A stretch of 64,000 bases of DNA from Bin87 sp963666415 (GCA_963666415.2 CAXXPD010000003.1:2852001-2916000); one strand, 5' to 3'; counted from the first letter of the stretch, positions 43,499-54,186 are shown. The notes: a model not told the origin generated them from the sequence alone. A program made the numbers and translations.

Positions 43499-43610
43499 GA
43501 GGGTGTCTAAAAAGTTGCTGGCGAGTCTCGGCGGAGAGTGGAATAGCGGGGAAACGACCCCTCACTCCAGCCCTCTCCCACAAGGGGAGAGGGAGTTTTT
43601 GGACACCCTC
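43499..43610. repeat. Small inverted-repeat element (MITE-like)
   Basis: GAGGGTGTCTAAAAA (43499-43513) and TTTTTGGACACCCTC (43596-43610) form a 15-bp inverted repeat with one mismatch around an 80-base centre. The centre contains a second hairpin (CCCTCTCCCACAAGGGGAGAG). It is non-coding and 4 bases from the next IS. Confidence 0.6.
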
Positions 43611-44988
43611 TTAACTGGACTTTACGCATAATTTAGGGAAAGTATAAAGACAGGGTAAGCTGGCCGGACCACACTTTCCACAGAAGGTCCAGCCATGCTC
43701 ACCCTGCCCGATGCAATTTTACCCGTACTCCATCCCTTCGCCACGCTGTTTCGCAACCCGACCTGGCTGAAAGCCCAAATCCTGCTGGTCGGCGCGATAC
43801 TGGCCCCAGGCCAACGCACCGTGGCTGCGGCGCTGCGCGTCATGGGCCGCAGCGACCACCGCGACTACGCCCGCTACCATGAAGTGCTCAATCGGGCGGT
43901 GTGGTCGCCCCGCCAGGCGGCTCGCATCCTACTGTTGCTGCTGCTCCAGCACCTGGATCAGGGCGATGGCCCGTTGGTCTTCGGCATCGACGAAACCCTG
44001 GAACGGCGCCGCGGCCCCAAAATCAAATCCCTGGGCATCTACCGCGATGCGGTGCGTTCCAGCCGGAGCCACCTGGTCAAGGCCAGTGGCCTGCGCTGGA
44101 TCTCCCTGATGTGGCTGGGCCAGGTTCCCTGGGCGGGACGCTATTGGGCCTTGCCCTTCCTCACCGTGCTGGCGCCCTCGGCACGCTACTACCGGCAGCG
44201 CGGACGCCGCCACAAAAAGCTCACTGACTGGGCCCGCCAGATGATCCTGCAACTGCGCCGCTGGCTCCCGCAGCGCTCCCTGGTGCTGGTGGGTGACGGC
44301 GGCTACGCCGTACTGGACCTGCTCCACTGCTGCCAATCCTTGGCTCAACCCGTTACCCTCATCGCCCGCTTGCGTCTGGACGCCGCCCTCTATGAACCGG
44401 CCCCGCCCCGTCAGCCGGGCCGGAACGGTCGGCCCCCGCTGAAAGGCCGGCGGCTGCCCGCGCTGAAATTACTCGTCGACCATCCCGGTCTGTACTGGAC
44501 CACCGCCGCGGTAGCCTGGTACAACGGCGCGACCCGCACGGTGGAACTCACCTCGCAAACGGCGGTTTGGTATCGCTCGGGCAAGCCGCCCGTGCCCATC
44601 CGCTGGGTCTTGGTTCGGGACCCCCAGGGCGAATTCGCCACACAGGCTTTGCTGTGCACTGACCTGGCCGTGGACCCGACACAGATCCTGGAATGGTTTG
44701 TGCTGCGCTGGCAACTGGAGGTTACCTTCCAGGAAGTGCGGGCTCACCTTGGCGTGGAGACCCAACGCCAGTGGTCGGACCGGGCCATTGCCCGCACCAC
44801 GCCAATCCTGATGGGGCTCTTCTCATGGACCACCCTGGCGGCCCATCTGCTGCGGCAACAACGACCCTCGGCCCATCGTACAGCGGCTTGGTACGCCAAG
44901 CCGTCGCCGACCTTCGTGGACGCCATCGCTCTGGTGCGCCGCCACTTGTGGCTGGCGTCCGAGGGTTTTTCACTGTCCGACGTAGAAC

Positions 44989-46442
44989 CTCGGCTTTGTA
45001 CAATCAAGCGGCATAGGCTAGCGTGTCGAGCATCCTGTGGTACAAGAGGCGCGGGACTTTTATCGATTCGTGCTCGCGCTCGGACGGCATAAAAGTTCCC
45101 TGCTGCACCCAGAGGTGTCGTCTGACCAGGGCGATGGCGTCGGCGAAGGAAGGGCTGGTTTTGTCATACCACGCCGCGGTGCGCGGCGCCATGCCGCCAC
45201 GCTGTTCGATCAGGATATCCGCTGCCAGCGTCACCACGCTGAACAGGCCAAAGAGCGCGGGGGTGGTTCGGGCGATGGCTCGTTCCGACCACTGGCGCTG
45301 GGTTTCCACGCCCAGGTGAGCCCGCAGCTCCTCAAAGGTCACCTCGACCTGCCAGCGCAGCAGATACCACTGCAGTATCCGCAGGGGTTCCGCCTAGGTG
45401 TCGGTGCATAGCAAAGCATAGGGCCCGCGGCGCTCCTCCAGGTATCTGATGACGACCCAACGTATGGGAAGGCGCGGCGGCCCGCCGTGGTACCACAGCG
45501 CCACGCCCGAAGCGAGCTCGACCCTGGCGGTACTGCCGTCGGAACCGGTGGCGCGGTAGGGAATCCATTGTGTAGCGGGATCGTCCAGCACCGCCGTGGG
45601 ACTGGGCAATCGCGCGCCGACCACCCGGGGCCGCCCGATCTGGCCGGGCCGCCGCGGTGGCGCGGGCTGGTACCGGGACGCGTCCTTGCGCAGTTTGGTG
45701 ACGACGACAATCGGCTTTGACATACTCTGGCAATGCCGCAGGAACTCGCGCTTGGCGTAGCCGCCATCGGCCACCACCACCAGGTCCCGGTCCGGCAGCC
45801 ACCGGCGCCGGCAGACCAGCATCTGCTGGGCGTAGTCGGTGACCGTCTTGTGCCGGCGGCCTTTGCGCCGGTCGTAGCGGGCCGACACCACCAGCGCGGT
45901 CAAAAACGGTAGCGCCCAGTGTCGACCCGCCCATCCGATACGCGTCAGCAACATCAGGCTCACCCATTGCAATCCGGGGGTCATCACCACCTGGTCGTCC
46001 GTGGACCGCACCGGATCCCGATACCGTCCCTTGGCCGCAATCTTCCGGCCCCAGCGTCGTTCCACCGTCTCGTCAATGCCGAACACCAACGGCTCGGTGG
46101 ATGAACCAAGGCGCCCGGCCACCAGCAGCAACAGCACCCGGCTCAGTTGCAGCGGCGACCATCGGGCACGGTTGAGCACGTGGTGATAGACGGCGAAGTC
46201 GCCGTGCTGCCCAATCCCCAGGATGTTGAGGGCGGAGGACACGGTGCGTTTGCCGGGAGACAGGATCGCTCCCATGGCCAGGAGTTGGGCTTTGCGCCAG
46301 GTCCTGGGGTCAAACAGGTGCTCAAAGGGCAGCAGCAGGGTTACTATGACGGCGGGCAGGGTAGGCATACTCGACCTCTTGTGGTGATTTGGTCGAGCTT
46401 ACCCTGTTCTTATAATTTATCTAGCTTTTGTACAAAGTCGAG
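44989..46442 (-). mobile_element. IS4/IS701-like DDE element, copy c
   Basis: The same ends as copies a and b (CTCGGCTTTGTACAA and TTGTACAAAGTCGAG). No target duplication is visible; the flanks are CGTAGAAC and CCGCTGAC. Confidence 0.88.
45004..46368 (-). pseudogene. DDE transposase copy c with an in-frame amber codon
   Basis: The full 454-codon frame is kept, but the codon after ALLCTDT is TAG (45396-45394) where copies a and b have GAG (Glu). That leaves 324 residues without the catalytic Glu, followed by a 112-residue remnant starting at 45342. The rest is nearly identical to copies a and b. Confidence 0.88.
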
Positions 46443-46643
46443 CCGCTGACCCTGATATACGGAAAGTCCCGTCCGCTCTGTACCACCGACTCATAGATTC
46501 GCTTGCCTACGCGGCTTAAAAAGCGTAAAGCCCAGCTTAACAATTATTGCAGTGAGCCATCATCGCCATACTTGCGCCTGCCGGGACGGTTTGGTGACAC
46601 CGCAGGGTAGGCTCAATGGCAAATTTTGGGAGAGTAGTCAGCG

Positions 46644-48041
46644 CTAAATGGCCGGCCGCAGGTCGTGTCGGGTAGCTGACTCGTAAGCATCGCCGATTTG
46701 TACCAGCAGCGGCTCCGCCAGATGCTGGCCCACAAACTGGATGCTGAGCGGCAGCCCCTCGCTGTTCAGGCCACAGGGCAGCGAAATCGTGGGCGCTCCG
46801 TTGAAATCGAATGGGATCGTGAAGCGGCCCCAAGTCCATTCCTCTTCACTCATCGGGCCGTACAATACTTCGGGCGTAACCCGCTCCGGAGCGGTAGTCA
46901 TGGACGGGCAAACCAGCACGTCGATCTCCTCAAACACGCCCGCGATGGAGCCGTTGCAGGCCAGCCGTCCCTGGTTGGCAACGGCGTAGTCAGCGGCGGT
47001 GTACCTGTGCCCCAACTCCAGCCAGCCCCGGAACCAGGGGCCGTATTCATCGCCCCGGGACGGGAAAGTCTCCCGGTGGGCAGCGGCCGCTTCTGCTGAG
47101 CACAGTACGCCCCACGCGCGTGAGAAACCTTCGGTCTCCGGCATCCGCACCGGAACCAGCCGTGCCCCCATGCGTTCCAGCAACTGCGCGCCGGCCAGCA
47201 CCGCTGCGGCTACTTCCGAGTCAACCCCGTCGCCGATGTACCGTTCGTCCATACCAATACGGATGCCGGCAACCCCCTGACCCAGCCCGGCCAGCATATC
47301 GGGAACCGGTGCACGCAGCGACGTGAGGTCGTTGGCATCGTGGCCAGCCAGCGCCTAGAGCATGATTCCGGCGTCCGCGGCGCTGCGGGTCATCGGGCCG
47401 ATGTGGTCCATAGACTCGGCCAGCGCCAGCACCCCATGCCGGCTAACGCGGCCCCAGGTGGGTTTGATTCCCACCGTGCCGCAGGCCGCCGCTGGAAAAC
47501 GGATCGACCCGCCGGTGTCGCTGCCCAGCGAGCCGTAACACAAGCCGGCTGCCGTGGCCACGCCGGAACCGCTGGAAGACGCGCCGGCCCAACGGTCGGC
47601 GCCCCAGGGATTCACCGGGATGTCGAACTCGGGGTTGTATCCCGCCATCGCGCCTTCGGTGAGGTTTAGCTTGCCCAGGATGATCGCCCCGGCGTCGTTC
47701 AGTCTCTGCACCACCGTGCCGTCAAATTCCGGAACGAAGTCGCGCCGCACCTTAGCCCCGCCCATCATCGCCACGCCGCGAGTGAAGCAAAGGTCTTTAA
47801 CGGCGATGGGCACACCGTAGAGCGGGCCCCGATACCCACCGGCGGCGATCTCCTGCTCTGCCGCCCGGGCGGCTGCCATTGCCTGTTCCGTCATTACCGT
47901 AGCGTAGCTCTTCAGCTCGCCATCCAGGGCCGCGATCCGGTCCAGCAGGGCCCGGGTCAACTCCACCGGCGAAATCTCCCTCGACCGGAGTTTTCCGGCT
48001 ACCTCGGTGATAGCCTGGTAATGCAAAGGTGTATCAGCCAT
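46644..48041 (-). pseudogene. Amidase (GatA/amidase-signature family) with an in-frame UAG
   Basis: The whole 465-codon frame is intact except for one TAG at 47357-47355. Family members usually have Gln or another residue there (LMLQ-x-IAG; here IML-stop-ALAGHD). The amidase signature is complete in the first half: GVPIAVKDLCF (catalytic Lys), SSSGSGVATAAG and GSDTGGSIRFPAAACGTVG (the Ser-cis-Ser pair), GIKPTWGRVSRHG. The C-terminal half is VRMPETEGFSRAWG and PTISLPCGLNSEGLP. Such enzymes hydrolyse amides; the genomic context (amidohydrolase nearby, no gatB/gatC) argues against the tRNA amidotransferase. Without readthrough it is inactive. Confidence 0.85.
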
Positions 48042-48496
48042 GATTCTCCCCCCGGTGCAACCGGCAGCGTAGCTTAATGTGTATTCGCCATATCTGTGCC
48101 AGCACGCCGCGCGTCAATCTCGCCTCAACCTATCATCGGAAAGGTAGCGTGGCAATTCAGCAGGCGTACAGGTCGCTACCGGCTCTGCGCTGAGGACGAG
48201 GCTAAAGACGCAACACACAGTATCCTCGCGCCCGGGGTGGGGTAACGCCTTTATCCCCTGGGGCAGGTTTACGACGCCGACCTGGGCCAAAGGCAGCGCC
48301 GCTCGCGGCACATCCCCCGCCTGTGCTGGGGATTCTGCCGGTCGCCGGAGCACTGCTACTCCCTACCGACAGGGCCAGCCGCCTCGGTAAACGGCCTGAA
48401 ATGGCCGGCGAGAGTGTGGTTGGTGGCCGCGTTGCGCCACCAGTGCCCGCAGGCTACAGGTTGTAACGGCTCGCCGGCGGCAATCCGGTTGTTGTT
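48042..48496. other. Intergenic stretch with no supported gene
   Basis: 455 bases between the amidase and amidohydrolase genes. A short piece (GGTAACGCCTTTATCCCCTG and the GC-rich hairpin-forming sequence after it, 48240-48340) looks structured, but I cannot assign it to any RNA family. No credible reading frame was found. Confidence 0.4.
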
Positions 48497-49330
48497 CTAC
48501 CCGCTGGATTGCGCCTGCAGCATTGGCCACAACTGGTGGGCGGTTTCCCCCATGATCCAATTGACGTCGTCGTCGGAGAGCCAGGGCAGGGCCGTCTGGC
48601 CGAGCCGCACCTGCCCGATGTAACCGCCGTCACGGGAGGAAGGGAAGTTGGAGCCCCACATGACACGCCGTGGCGTGAAGGCCTCAATCACACGCCTGAA
48701 GAGTTCCTGCTCGGGCGCGGTCAGGTCGGCGTATGGCCCGAGGCTGGTACTGGAAATGCGCAGGTAGGCGTTGGGCAGGCGGGCCAGTTCTTCCAGGGCG
48801 GTCGTCATCGCGGCTTTGTCCGCGGCGCCGCTCCAGCCTGCGAAGTGGTCTGGGGCAAAGAGGACGTTGGGGTGCCGGGCTCCCACGTTCCGCATCGCGT
48901 CGACCTTCTCCGGCTGTCCGCCGCCGCCGATTGAGATGGGAATGCCCAGGGATGCGGCGCGTTGCCACAGAGCGTCGCACCGGGGATCGTCGGGTTCGGC
49001 CTGGCTCTGAAGCCGCACGCCCGTCATGCCGCGCTCGTTGACCCAATAAGAGAGCTGGTCAGCGGCGTCGGTCGCCGCCGGGTCCAGGATCCCCACGGCC
49101 ACGGTTCGCGGTGCGTACTGTTGGGCGCTGTCGCACTGATAGGAGTTGTCCAGACCGTAGGTACCGTTGGGTTGCACCAGAGTGGCACACTCCACTCCGG
49201 CGTTGTCCATCTCCGCGATCAGGGCCTCGACATCGTTGCTGACCTCGGTGGACCAGCCCCGTGCGCCGGGGTCGAGGGGGTGTTTGGCCTTGTCGCTGCT
49301 GACCACATGAGTATGAGTGTCGATGATCAT
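48497..49330 (-). CDS. Amidohydrolase (TIM-barrel, PDC hydrolase-like family)
   Basis: From ATG 49330 the protein begins MIIDTHTHVVSSDKAKHPLD, with the metal-binding DTHTH. Further marks are the GMTGVRLQS strand, HPNVLFAPDHFAG and the C-terminal VMWGSNFPSSRDGG, with the conserved Asp/Ser-N-(F/Y)-P segment of amidohydrolase-2 family enzymes. 277 residues, the normal length. An upstream in-frame extension (to 49411) only translates a 15-base tandem repeat and is rejected. The substrate is unknown; relatives hydrolyse lactones or decarboxylate aromatic-derived acids, in keeping with the nearby broken aromatic genes. Confidence 0.85.
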   Translation of the reverse strand: MIIDTHTHVVSSDKAKHPLDPGARGWSTEVSNDVEALIAEMDNAGVECATLVQPNGTYGLDNSYQCDSAQQYAPRTVAVGILDPAATDAADQLSYWVNERGMTGVRLQSQAEPDDPRCDALWQRAASLGIPISIGGGGQPEKVDAMRNVGARHPNVLFAPDHFAGWSGAADKAAMTTALEELARLPNAYLRISSTSLGPYADLTAPEQELFRRVIEAFTPRRVMWGSNFPSSRDGGYIGQVRLGQTALPWLSDDDVNWIMGETAHQLWPMLQAQSSG

Positions 49331-49346
49331 GGCCGTACCTACTGCA

Positions 49347-49392
49347 GGGATTACATCGTCAGGGATTACATCGTCAGGTATTACATCGTTCG
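49347..49392. repeat. 15-base tandem repeat upstream of the amidohydrolase gene
   Basis: Three units of GGGATTACATCGTCA (the last one GGTATTACATCGTTC) lie directly upstream of the gene start. This could be a regulatory spacer or a variable-number repeat. Confidence 0.75.
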
Positions 49393-49529
49393 GAATGCGG
49401 CAGTTTAGCATACCGCTTGGGGTGGTGACACTGGAGCCAGGAGTTGCCCACGATCTAACGATCCTGGGCAGCCTTCCCGGGTGACACGCCGGCCTTCGGC
49501 AGGGGGCCCTCCTCTGCTAAACTGGCGCC

Positions 49530-52500
49530 ATGTCCCTTGCCCAATTTCATCCCATCATCCAGGACTGGTTCCGGAGCCGCTTCGAGGCGCCTACCCGGGC
49601 CCAGATTGACGGGTGGTCGGCCATCGCGCAGGGGCAACACACCCTCATTGCCGCGCCCACCGGTTCGGGCAAAACCCTGGCTGCCTTCCTGACCTGCATC
49701 GACCAGCTGGTGCGGCAGGGTCTGCGGGAAGGGCTACCCGACGCCACCCAGGTCGTCTACGTGTCGCCGCTCAAAGCCCTGTCCAACGACATACAGAAAA
49801 ACCTGGCCACGCCCCTGGAGGAAATCCACGCCCTGGCCGAAGCCCGGGGCACGCCGTTGCCGGCCATGAGGACGGCGGTGCGAACTGGCGACACGCCCGC
49901 TGCGGAGCGCCAGCGGATGGTGAAACAGCCACCTCACATTCTGATAACCACGCCGGAATCGCTTTACATTCTGCTGACTTCTGAGAGCGGACGGCGCGGG
50001 CTAGCCGACGTGAAGACCGTCATCCTTGACGAGATCCATGCCGTCGCCGATGACAAGCGTGGCGCTCATCTGTCGCTGTCGGTGGAGCGGTTGTGCGCAC
50101 TGGCCCGGAATCCCGTCGTCAGGGTGGGTCTGTCGGCCACTCAGCGTCCTATCGAGGAGTTGGCCCGGTTCCTGGTGGGCAACCGGCACATTTCGGGCGA
50201 TGGTGTTCCCGATTGCCTCATCGTGGATACAGGTCACACCAGGAGTATGAGTCTGGAGGTGCAACTCCCGGGAGCAGAACTGGGGCCCATCGCGACCCAT
50301 GAGGTCTGGGGACAAACCCTGGATACCGTGGCGGGTCTGGCCGCCGATCATGGAACCACGCTGGTATTCGTCAATACCCGTCGGTTGGTGGAGCGAGTGG
50401 CCCACCAGCTTTCCCTGCGGATGGGAGACGCGGCAGTGGTGGCACATCACGGCAGCCTCTCGCGAACCACCAGACTGGCTGCGGAAGAGAGATTGAAGCA
50501 GGGTGACGTCAAGGTATGCGTTGCCACTGCTTCCCTGGAACTCGGCATTGACATTGGGGTGGTGGACCTGGTGTGTCAGATTGGGTCGCCTCGCTCCATC
50601 GGGCTGCTGTTGCAGCGAGTGGGCCGCTCCGGCCACACCGTAGCCGGGACCCCGAAAGGTGCGCTGTTCCCGCTGACTCGCGATGAACTGGTGGAATGCG
50701 CCGCCCTGTGCCGGGCCGTGCGCGGCGGCAACCTCGATACGCTCCGCATCCCCGATTGGCCGCTGGACGTGCTGGCTCAGCAGATGGTGGCCGCGTGCGC
50801 CGCAGAAGACTGGCAGGAAGACGATCTCTTTGAATTGTGCGTCAGGTCCTACGCCTATCGGGGTCTGCCCAGGCCCAGGTTCGATCAGGTCGTCGACGCC
50901 CTGTCGGAGGGCATGGCGCCCAGACTGGGCCGCCGGGGAGCGCACCTGCACCGGGACGGTGTGAATCACGTGCTCAAAGGCCGGCGCGGCGCCCGCCTCG
51001 CCGCGTTGACCAGCGGCGGCGCCATCCCCGACAACGCCGACTACGACGTGATCGCCGTCCCCGAGGACATATTCGTCGGCACCGTCAACGAGGACTTCGC
51101 CATTGAGAGTATGGCCGGCGACGTGTTTCTGCTGGGCAACACACCCTGGAAGATCCGCCGGGTGGAGGGAGGCAAAGTTAGGGTCGAGGACGCCCAGGGC
51201 CTGGCTCCCACCATCCCATTCTGGTTGGGTGAGGCTCCGGGCAGAACGAGGGAGCTGTCCGACGAAATTTCCGATTTGCGCGAAGCGGTGGATGTGCGGT
51301 TGGAACGTCCGGACGATGCCGAGGCGTGGCTGGTCCAGGGATGCGGCATAAATGCCGACGCCGCGCGTCAGATCGTGGAGTATCTGGCAGAGGGCAAGCG
51401 GGTGCTGGGGATGGTTCCCACCGGCAACCGGGTGGTCGCGGAGCGTTTCTTCGACGAGAGTGGCGGGATGCAGCTGGTGATCCACTCGCCGTTTGGAGCC
51501 GCAATTAACCGGGCCTGGGGCATGGCATTGCGAAAACGGATCTGCCGCACCTTTGACTTTGAATTGCAGGCATCCGCCACCGACGATGGGTTGAATTTCT
51601 CCCTGGGTCCGAATCTCTCGTTTCCGCTGTCCGACGTGTTTACCTACCTGTCTCCCCGCACGGTGGACGAAGTGCTTTTGCAGGCAGTGTTGCAGGCGCC
51701 TGTGTTCGGTACACGATGGCGTTGGAATGCCACCAGGTTTCTGGCGCTGCTCCGACATACGGGGGGACGCAAGGTGCCAGCGCCAATACAGCGGATGCGC
51801 TCCGAGGACCTGCTGGCGGCAGTATTCCCGGCTCAGGTTCAATGCCAGGACAACGCCCCCGGCGAGGTGATCGACCCACCGGATCACCCGCTGGTATTCG
51901 AGACCATCCGCGATTGTCTCACCGAAGCGATGGATCTGCCGGGCCTTCAGAATGTGCTGGCAACCATCGAGTCGGGCGACATTGAAGTGTACGCTCGAGA
52001 CACGATGCAGCCCTCCGTGTTCTGCCACCAGATTTTGAACGCGATGCCCTACGCCTTCCTGGATGACGCTCCCCTGGAGGAGCGGCGCGCCAGAGCCGTA
52101 ACGCTGCGCCGCGCTCTGCCCGAGGACGCCCGAGAACTGGGTCGGCTGGACGACAGCGCCATTGCCGAGGAACACGCCAACGCCTGGCCGCCGATTCGGG
52201 ACGCTGACGAATTACACGACGCGCTGCTGAACCTGGGAATCCTACCGGAGACCGATGCGGGCGGCGACCGCGGCAACTCAGATTCGCCCGGGATGGCCGG
52301 GTGGTTCGCCGATCTGGCCGCTGCTGGTCGAGCCTATCGCCTGAATCTACCCGACGACTGGCGCGCCTGGGTAGCGGCGGAACGACTGCCCACGGCATTC
52401 GCCGCGTACGCGTTGGGCAACTTTAGCCCACCGCCCGGCGATATTCAGGGCGTCGCTCCCGAGATGACGACCGAGCTGGCGACGCTGTCCATCGTGCGAG

Positions 52501-53873
52501 GGTGGGTCGAGTGCTCTGGGCCCGTCACCGCCGGCGAGCTTGCCGCAACCTTGCGGCTGGACTCCGCGGATGTCGGCTATGCTCTCGCCCAACTGGAAGG
52601 GGAAGGGCTGGTTTTGCGCGGTAATTTTCGGAGCGGGGCCGTCGAAGAGGAATTTTGCGACCGCCGGATTCTGGCTCGCATTCACCGGGGCACCTTGGGC
52701 CGTCTCCGTAGGCAGATCGAGCCGGTTTCCCAGGCCGCCATGATGCGGTTCCTGCTCCGGTGGCAGCATCTGGACCCGGCAACCGCGGCAGTGGGTGAGG
52801 GCGGGCTGCTGGATGTTATCGAGCAGCTCCAGGGTTTCGACATCGCCGCAGGTGTCCTGGAGGCCGAAGTGCTTTCTCCAAGGATTGGGGATTACAACGC
52901 CGGCCTGCTGGATCGTTTGTGCGAGGGCGGCGACGTGGTGTGGGGCTGCATGAGCCGGCGACTCGCTGCCACCAACGGACTGGGCGTCAGGTCCCCGCTG
53001 ACCCGTGCCACGCCCATTACGCTGTCTCTTCGGGAGTGTCTGGACTGGCTGCTTGGACCGGCTCAAACCGAGGGCCAGCACGGGAATGGCGCAACGGAAG
53101 AGGTGCTGTCGATGCTATCCCAGCGGGGCGCTTGCTTCATCTCCGATATCATCGCCATTACCCGGCGGTTGCCATCCGACGTTGAAGAAGCCCTGTGGTT
53201 ATTGGCGGCTCAGGGCAGGGTTACCTCCGATAGCCTGCAACCATTGCGGCGTCGGGTGAACGGCGGCTCTGCCGGGCATCGCAACGGGGCTTCAAACGGC
53301 AGCCGGTCGTCCCGTCGCCGGCGCGTCCCCACTCGAAGGCTCGACCCGCGCCGCCGGGAGAGCTATAGCCGCTGGTCAATCCTGGAGCCGCTGGATCCCG
53401 TGGCCGATGCTCTGGAAATGCGCGTAACGCAACTGCTGCGGCGATACGGGGTGGTGTTGCCGGAGCTATTGACGCGGGAATCCGCCGGGCCCAGTTGGCG
53501 CGATGCGGTCCGCGTTTTACGCCGGATGGAAGCCCGTGGCGAGATTCGGGGCGGCCGATTCGTCACCAGCTTCGTGGGCGAACAATTTGCCCTTCCGGAA
53601 GCCGTCGACTTGCTGCGGGAAGTCAACCGCAGCGACCCCACTGGAAACATGGTGGTCGTGTCGGCCTGCGATCCTCTCAACCTGGTCGGCATCCTCACCA
53701 CCGGGGATAGGGTACCGGCCGTGCCGGGCAATCGCATCGTGTTCCGTGACGGTGTGCCAGTGGCTTCGCTGGAAGCCGGGAACCTGGTCATCCGGTCCGG
53801 AAACGACGAGACAACCGCAAGCCAGGTTCACGCACTGCTCCAACTACCCCAGCTGGCCCAGGTTCCGGCCTGA
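49530..53873 (+). CDS. lhr: Lhr-type large ATP-dependent helicase
   Basis: A 1447-residue superfamily 2 DNA/RNA helicase. Motif I is AAPTGSGKTLAAFL (about residues 46-59), motif Ia YVSPLKALSNDI, motif II ILDEIHAVADDKRG (DEIH box), motif III VGLSATQRP, motif VI QRVGRSGH. The family's C-terminal winged-helix and Lhr-core regions follow (GRRGAHLHRDGVNHVLKGRR, IHSPFGAAINRAWGMAL). Length and architecture match bacterial Lhr, thought to act in DNA repair. Intact, on its own. An ATG start at 49530 with no strong Shine-Dalgarno in the preceding bases. Confidence 0.95.
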   Translation: MSLAQFHPIIQDWFRSRFEAPTRAQIDGWSAIAQGQHTLIAAPTGSGKTLAAFLTCIDQLVRQGLREGLPDATQVVYVSPLKALSNDIQKNLATPLEEIHALAEARGTPLPAMRTAVRTGDTPAAERQRMVKQPPHILITTPESLYILLTSESGRRGLADVKTVILDEIHAVADDKRGAHLSLSVERLCALARNPVVRVGLSATQRPIEELARFLVGNRHISGDGVPDCLIVDTGHTRSMSLEVQLPGAELGPIATHEVWGQTLDTVAGLAADHGTTLVFVNTRRLVERVAHQLSLRMGDAAVVAHHGSLSRTTRLAAEERLKQGDVKVCVATASLELGIDIGVVDLVCQIGSPRSIGLLLQRVGRSGHTVAGTPKGALFPLTRDELVECAALCRAVRGGNLDTLRIPDWPLDVLAQQMVAACAAEDWQEDDLFELCVRSYAYRGLPRPRFDQVVDALSEGMAPRLGRRGAHLHRDGVNHVLKGRRGARLAALTSGGAIPDNADYDVIAVPEDIFVGTVNEDFAIESMAGDVFLLGNTPWKIRRVEGGKVRVEDAQGLAPTIPFWLGEAPGRTRELSDEISDLREAVDVRLERPDDAEAWLVQGCGINADAARQIVEYLAEGKRVLGMVPTGNRVVAERFFDESGGMQLVIHSPFGAAINRAWGMALRKRICRTFDFELQASATDDGLNFSLGPNLSFPLSDVFTYLSPRTVDEVLLQAVLQAPVFGTRWRWNATRFLALLRHTGGRKVPAPIQRMRSEDLLAAVFPAQVQCQDNAPGEVIDPPDHPLVFETIRDCLTEAMDLPGLQNVLATIESGDIEVYARDTMQPSVFCHQILNAMPYAFLDDAPLEERRARAVTLRRALPEDARELGRLDDSAIAEEHANAWPPIRDADELHDALLNLGILPETDAGGDRGNSDSPGMAGWFADLAAAGRAYRLNLPDDWRAWVAAERLPTAFAAYALGNFSPPPGDIQGVAPEMTTELATLSIVRGWVECSGPVTAGELAATLRLDSADVGYALAQLEGEGLVLRGNFRSGAVEEEFCDRRILARIHRGTLGRLRRQIEPVSQAAMMRFLLRWQHLDPATAAVGEGGLLDVIEQLQGFDIAAGVLEAEVLSPRIGDYNAGLLDRLCEGGDVVWGCMSRRLAATNGLGVRSPLTRATPITLSLRECLDWLLGPAQTEGQHGNGATEEVLSMLSQRGACFISDIIAITRRLPSDVEEALWLLAAQGRVTSDSLQPLRRRVNGGSAGHRNGASNGSRSSRRRRVPTRRLDPRRRESYSRWSILEPLDPVADALEMRVTQLLRRYGVVLPELLTRESAGPSWRDAVRVLRRMEARGEIRGGRFVTSFVGEQFALPEAVDLLREVNRSDPTGNMVVVSACDPLNLVGILTTGDRVPAVPGNRIVFRDGVPVASLEAGNLVIRSGNDETTASQVHALLQLPQLAQVPA

Positions 53874-54186
53874 AGATTCCAAATTTTCATCGGGGCCACG
53901 CCAACGGGTCATCGACCAATGTCCCGGCGAGGGGTACATCAGAGTCGGTGGTTCCGGTTCACCCAGCACTTCCAGACGAGCTTACGTCTGCGCTGGAATT
54001 CGCGGAAGTGGTCGAGCGGTGCACTATCGACGTGAGTTACACCACGGCATGGGGTTGGGCCAGTTGACAGCGAAGAAAGGCATGTGCTCGCCAACGCAGA
54101 GTTGACAGCACATATTCACTAATACGTGGAGGCATTGTGGAGGCATTGAGGAAGGTTGTGCTCAATCAAAATGTGTTGTTAGACCG
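53874..54186. other. Intergenic stretch with no supported gene
   Basis: About 310 bases after the helicase. No frame with a family match and no clear terminator hairpin with a T run were seen. The last 60 bases are AT-richer (ATTCACTAATACGTGGAGGC) and probably hold the promoter of the truncated NUDIX gene. Confidence 0.4.

Larger units (their letters stand above)
43695..46519 (+). pseudogene. DDE transposase of element d, split by copy c
   Basis: About 431 residues are read before the break: VFGIDETLERRRGPK (first Asp), LVGDGGYAVLDLL (second Asp) and RWQLEVTFQEVRAHLGVETQ (Glu). It is clearly related to but diverged from copies a, b and c. After the inserted IS the frame continues from 46443 with ADPDIRKVPSALYHRL and IDSLAYAA, stopping at 46517-46519. 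The two halves join in frame with no target duplication. The uninterrupted ORF that reaches 45092 is an artefact with a tail encoded by copy c. Confidence 0.82.
43615..46535 (+). mobile_element. DDE element d (IS4/IS701-like), split by a related IS
   Basis: The ends CTGGACTTTACGC (43615) and GCGTAAAGCCCAG (to 46535) are inverted repeats. CTTAA is present on both flanks. Copy c of the other DDE element (44989-46442) sits inside it. Confidence 0.8.

Noticed and set aside
44411..45092. 465-residue transposase ORF of element d taken as complete
   Set aside because: Its last about 30 residues are encoded by the inserted copy c; the genuine C-terminus lies at 46443-46519.
48240..48340. Possible riboswitch or structured RNA
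   Set aside because: GC-rich and able to fold, but no known motif could be recognised and the neighbouring genes give no support.
50001..52175. 724-residue minus-strand ORF within the helicase gene
   Set aside because: Antisense of lhr, with composition typical of reversed high-GC coding sequence; lhr itself is intact and has all helicase motifs.
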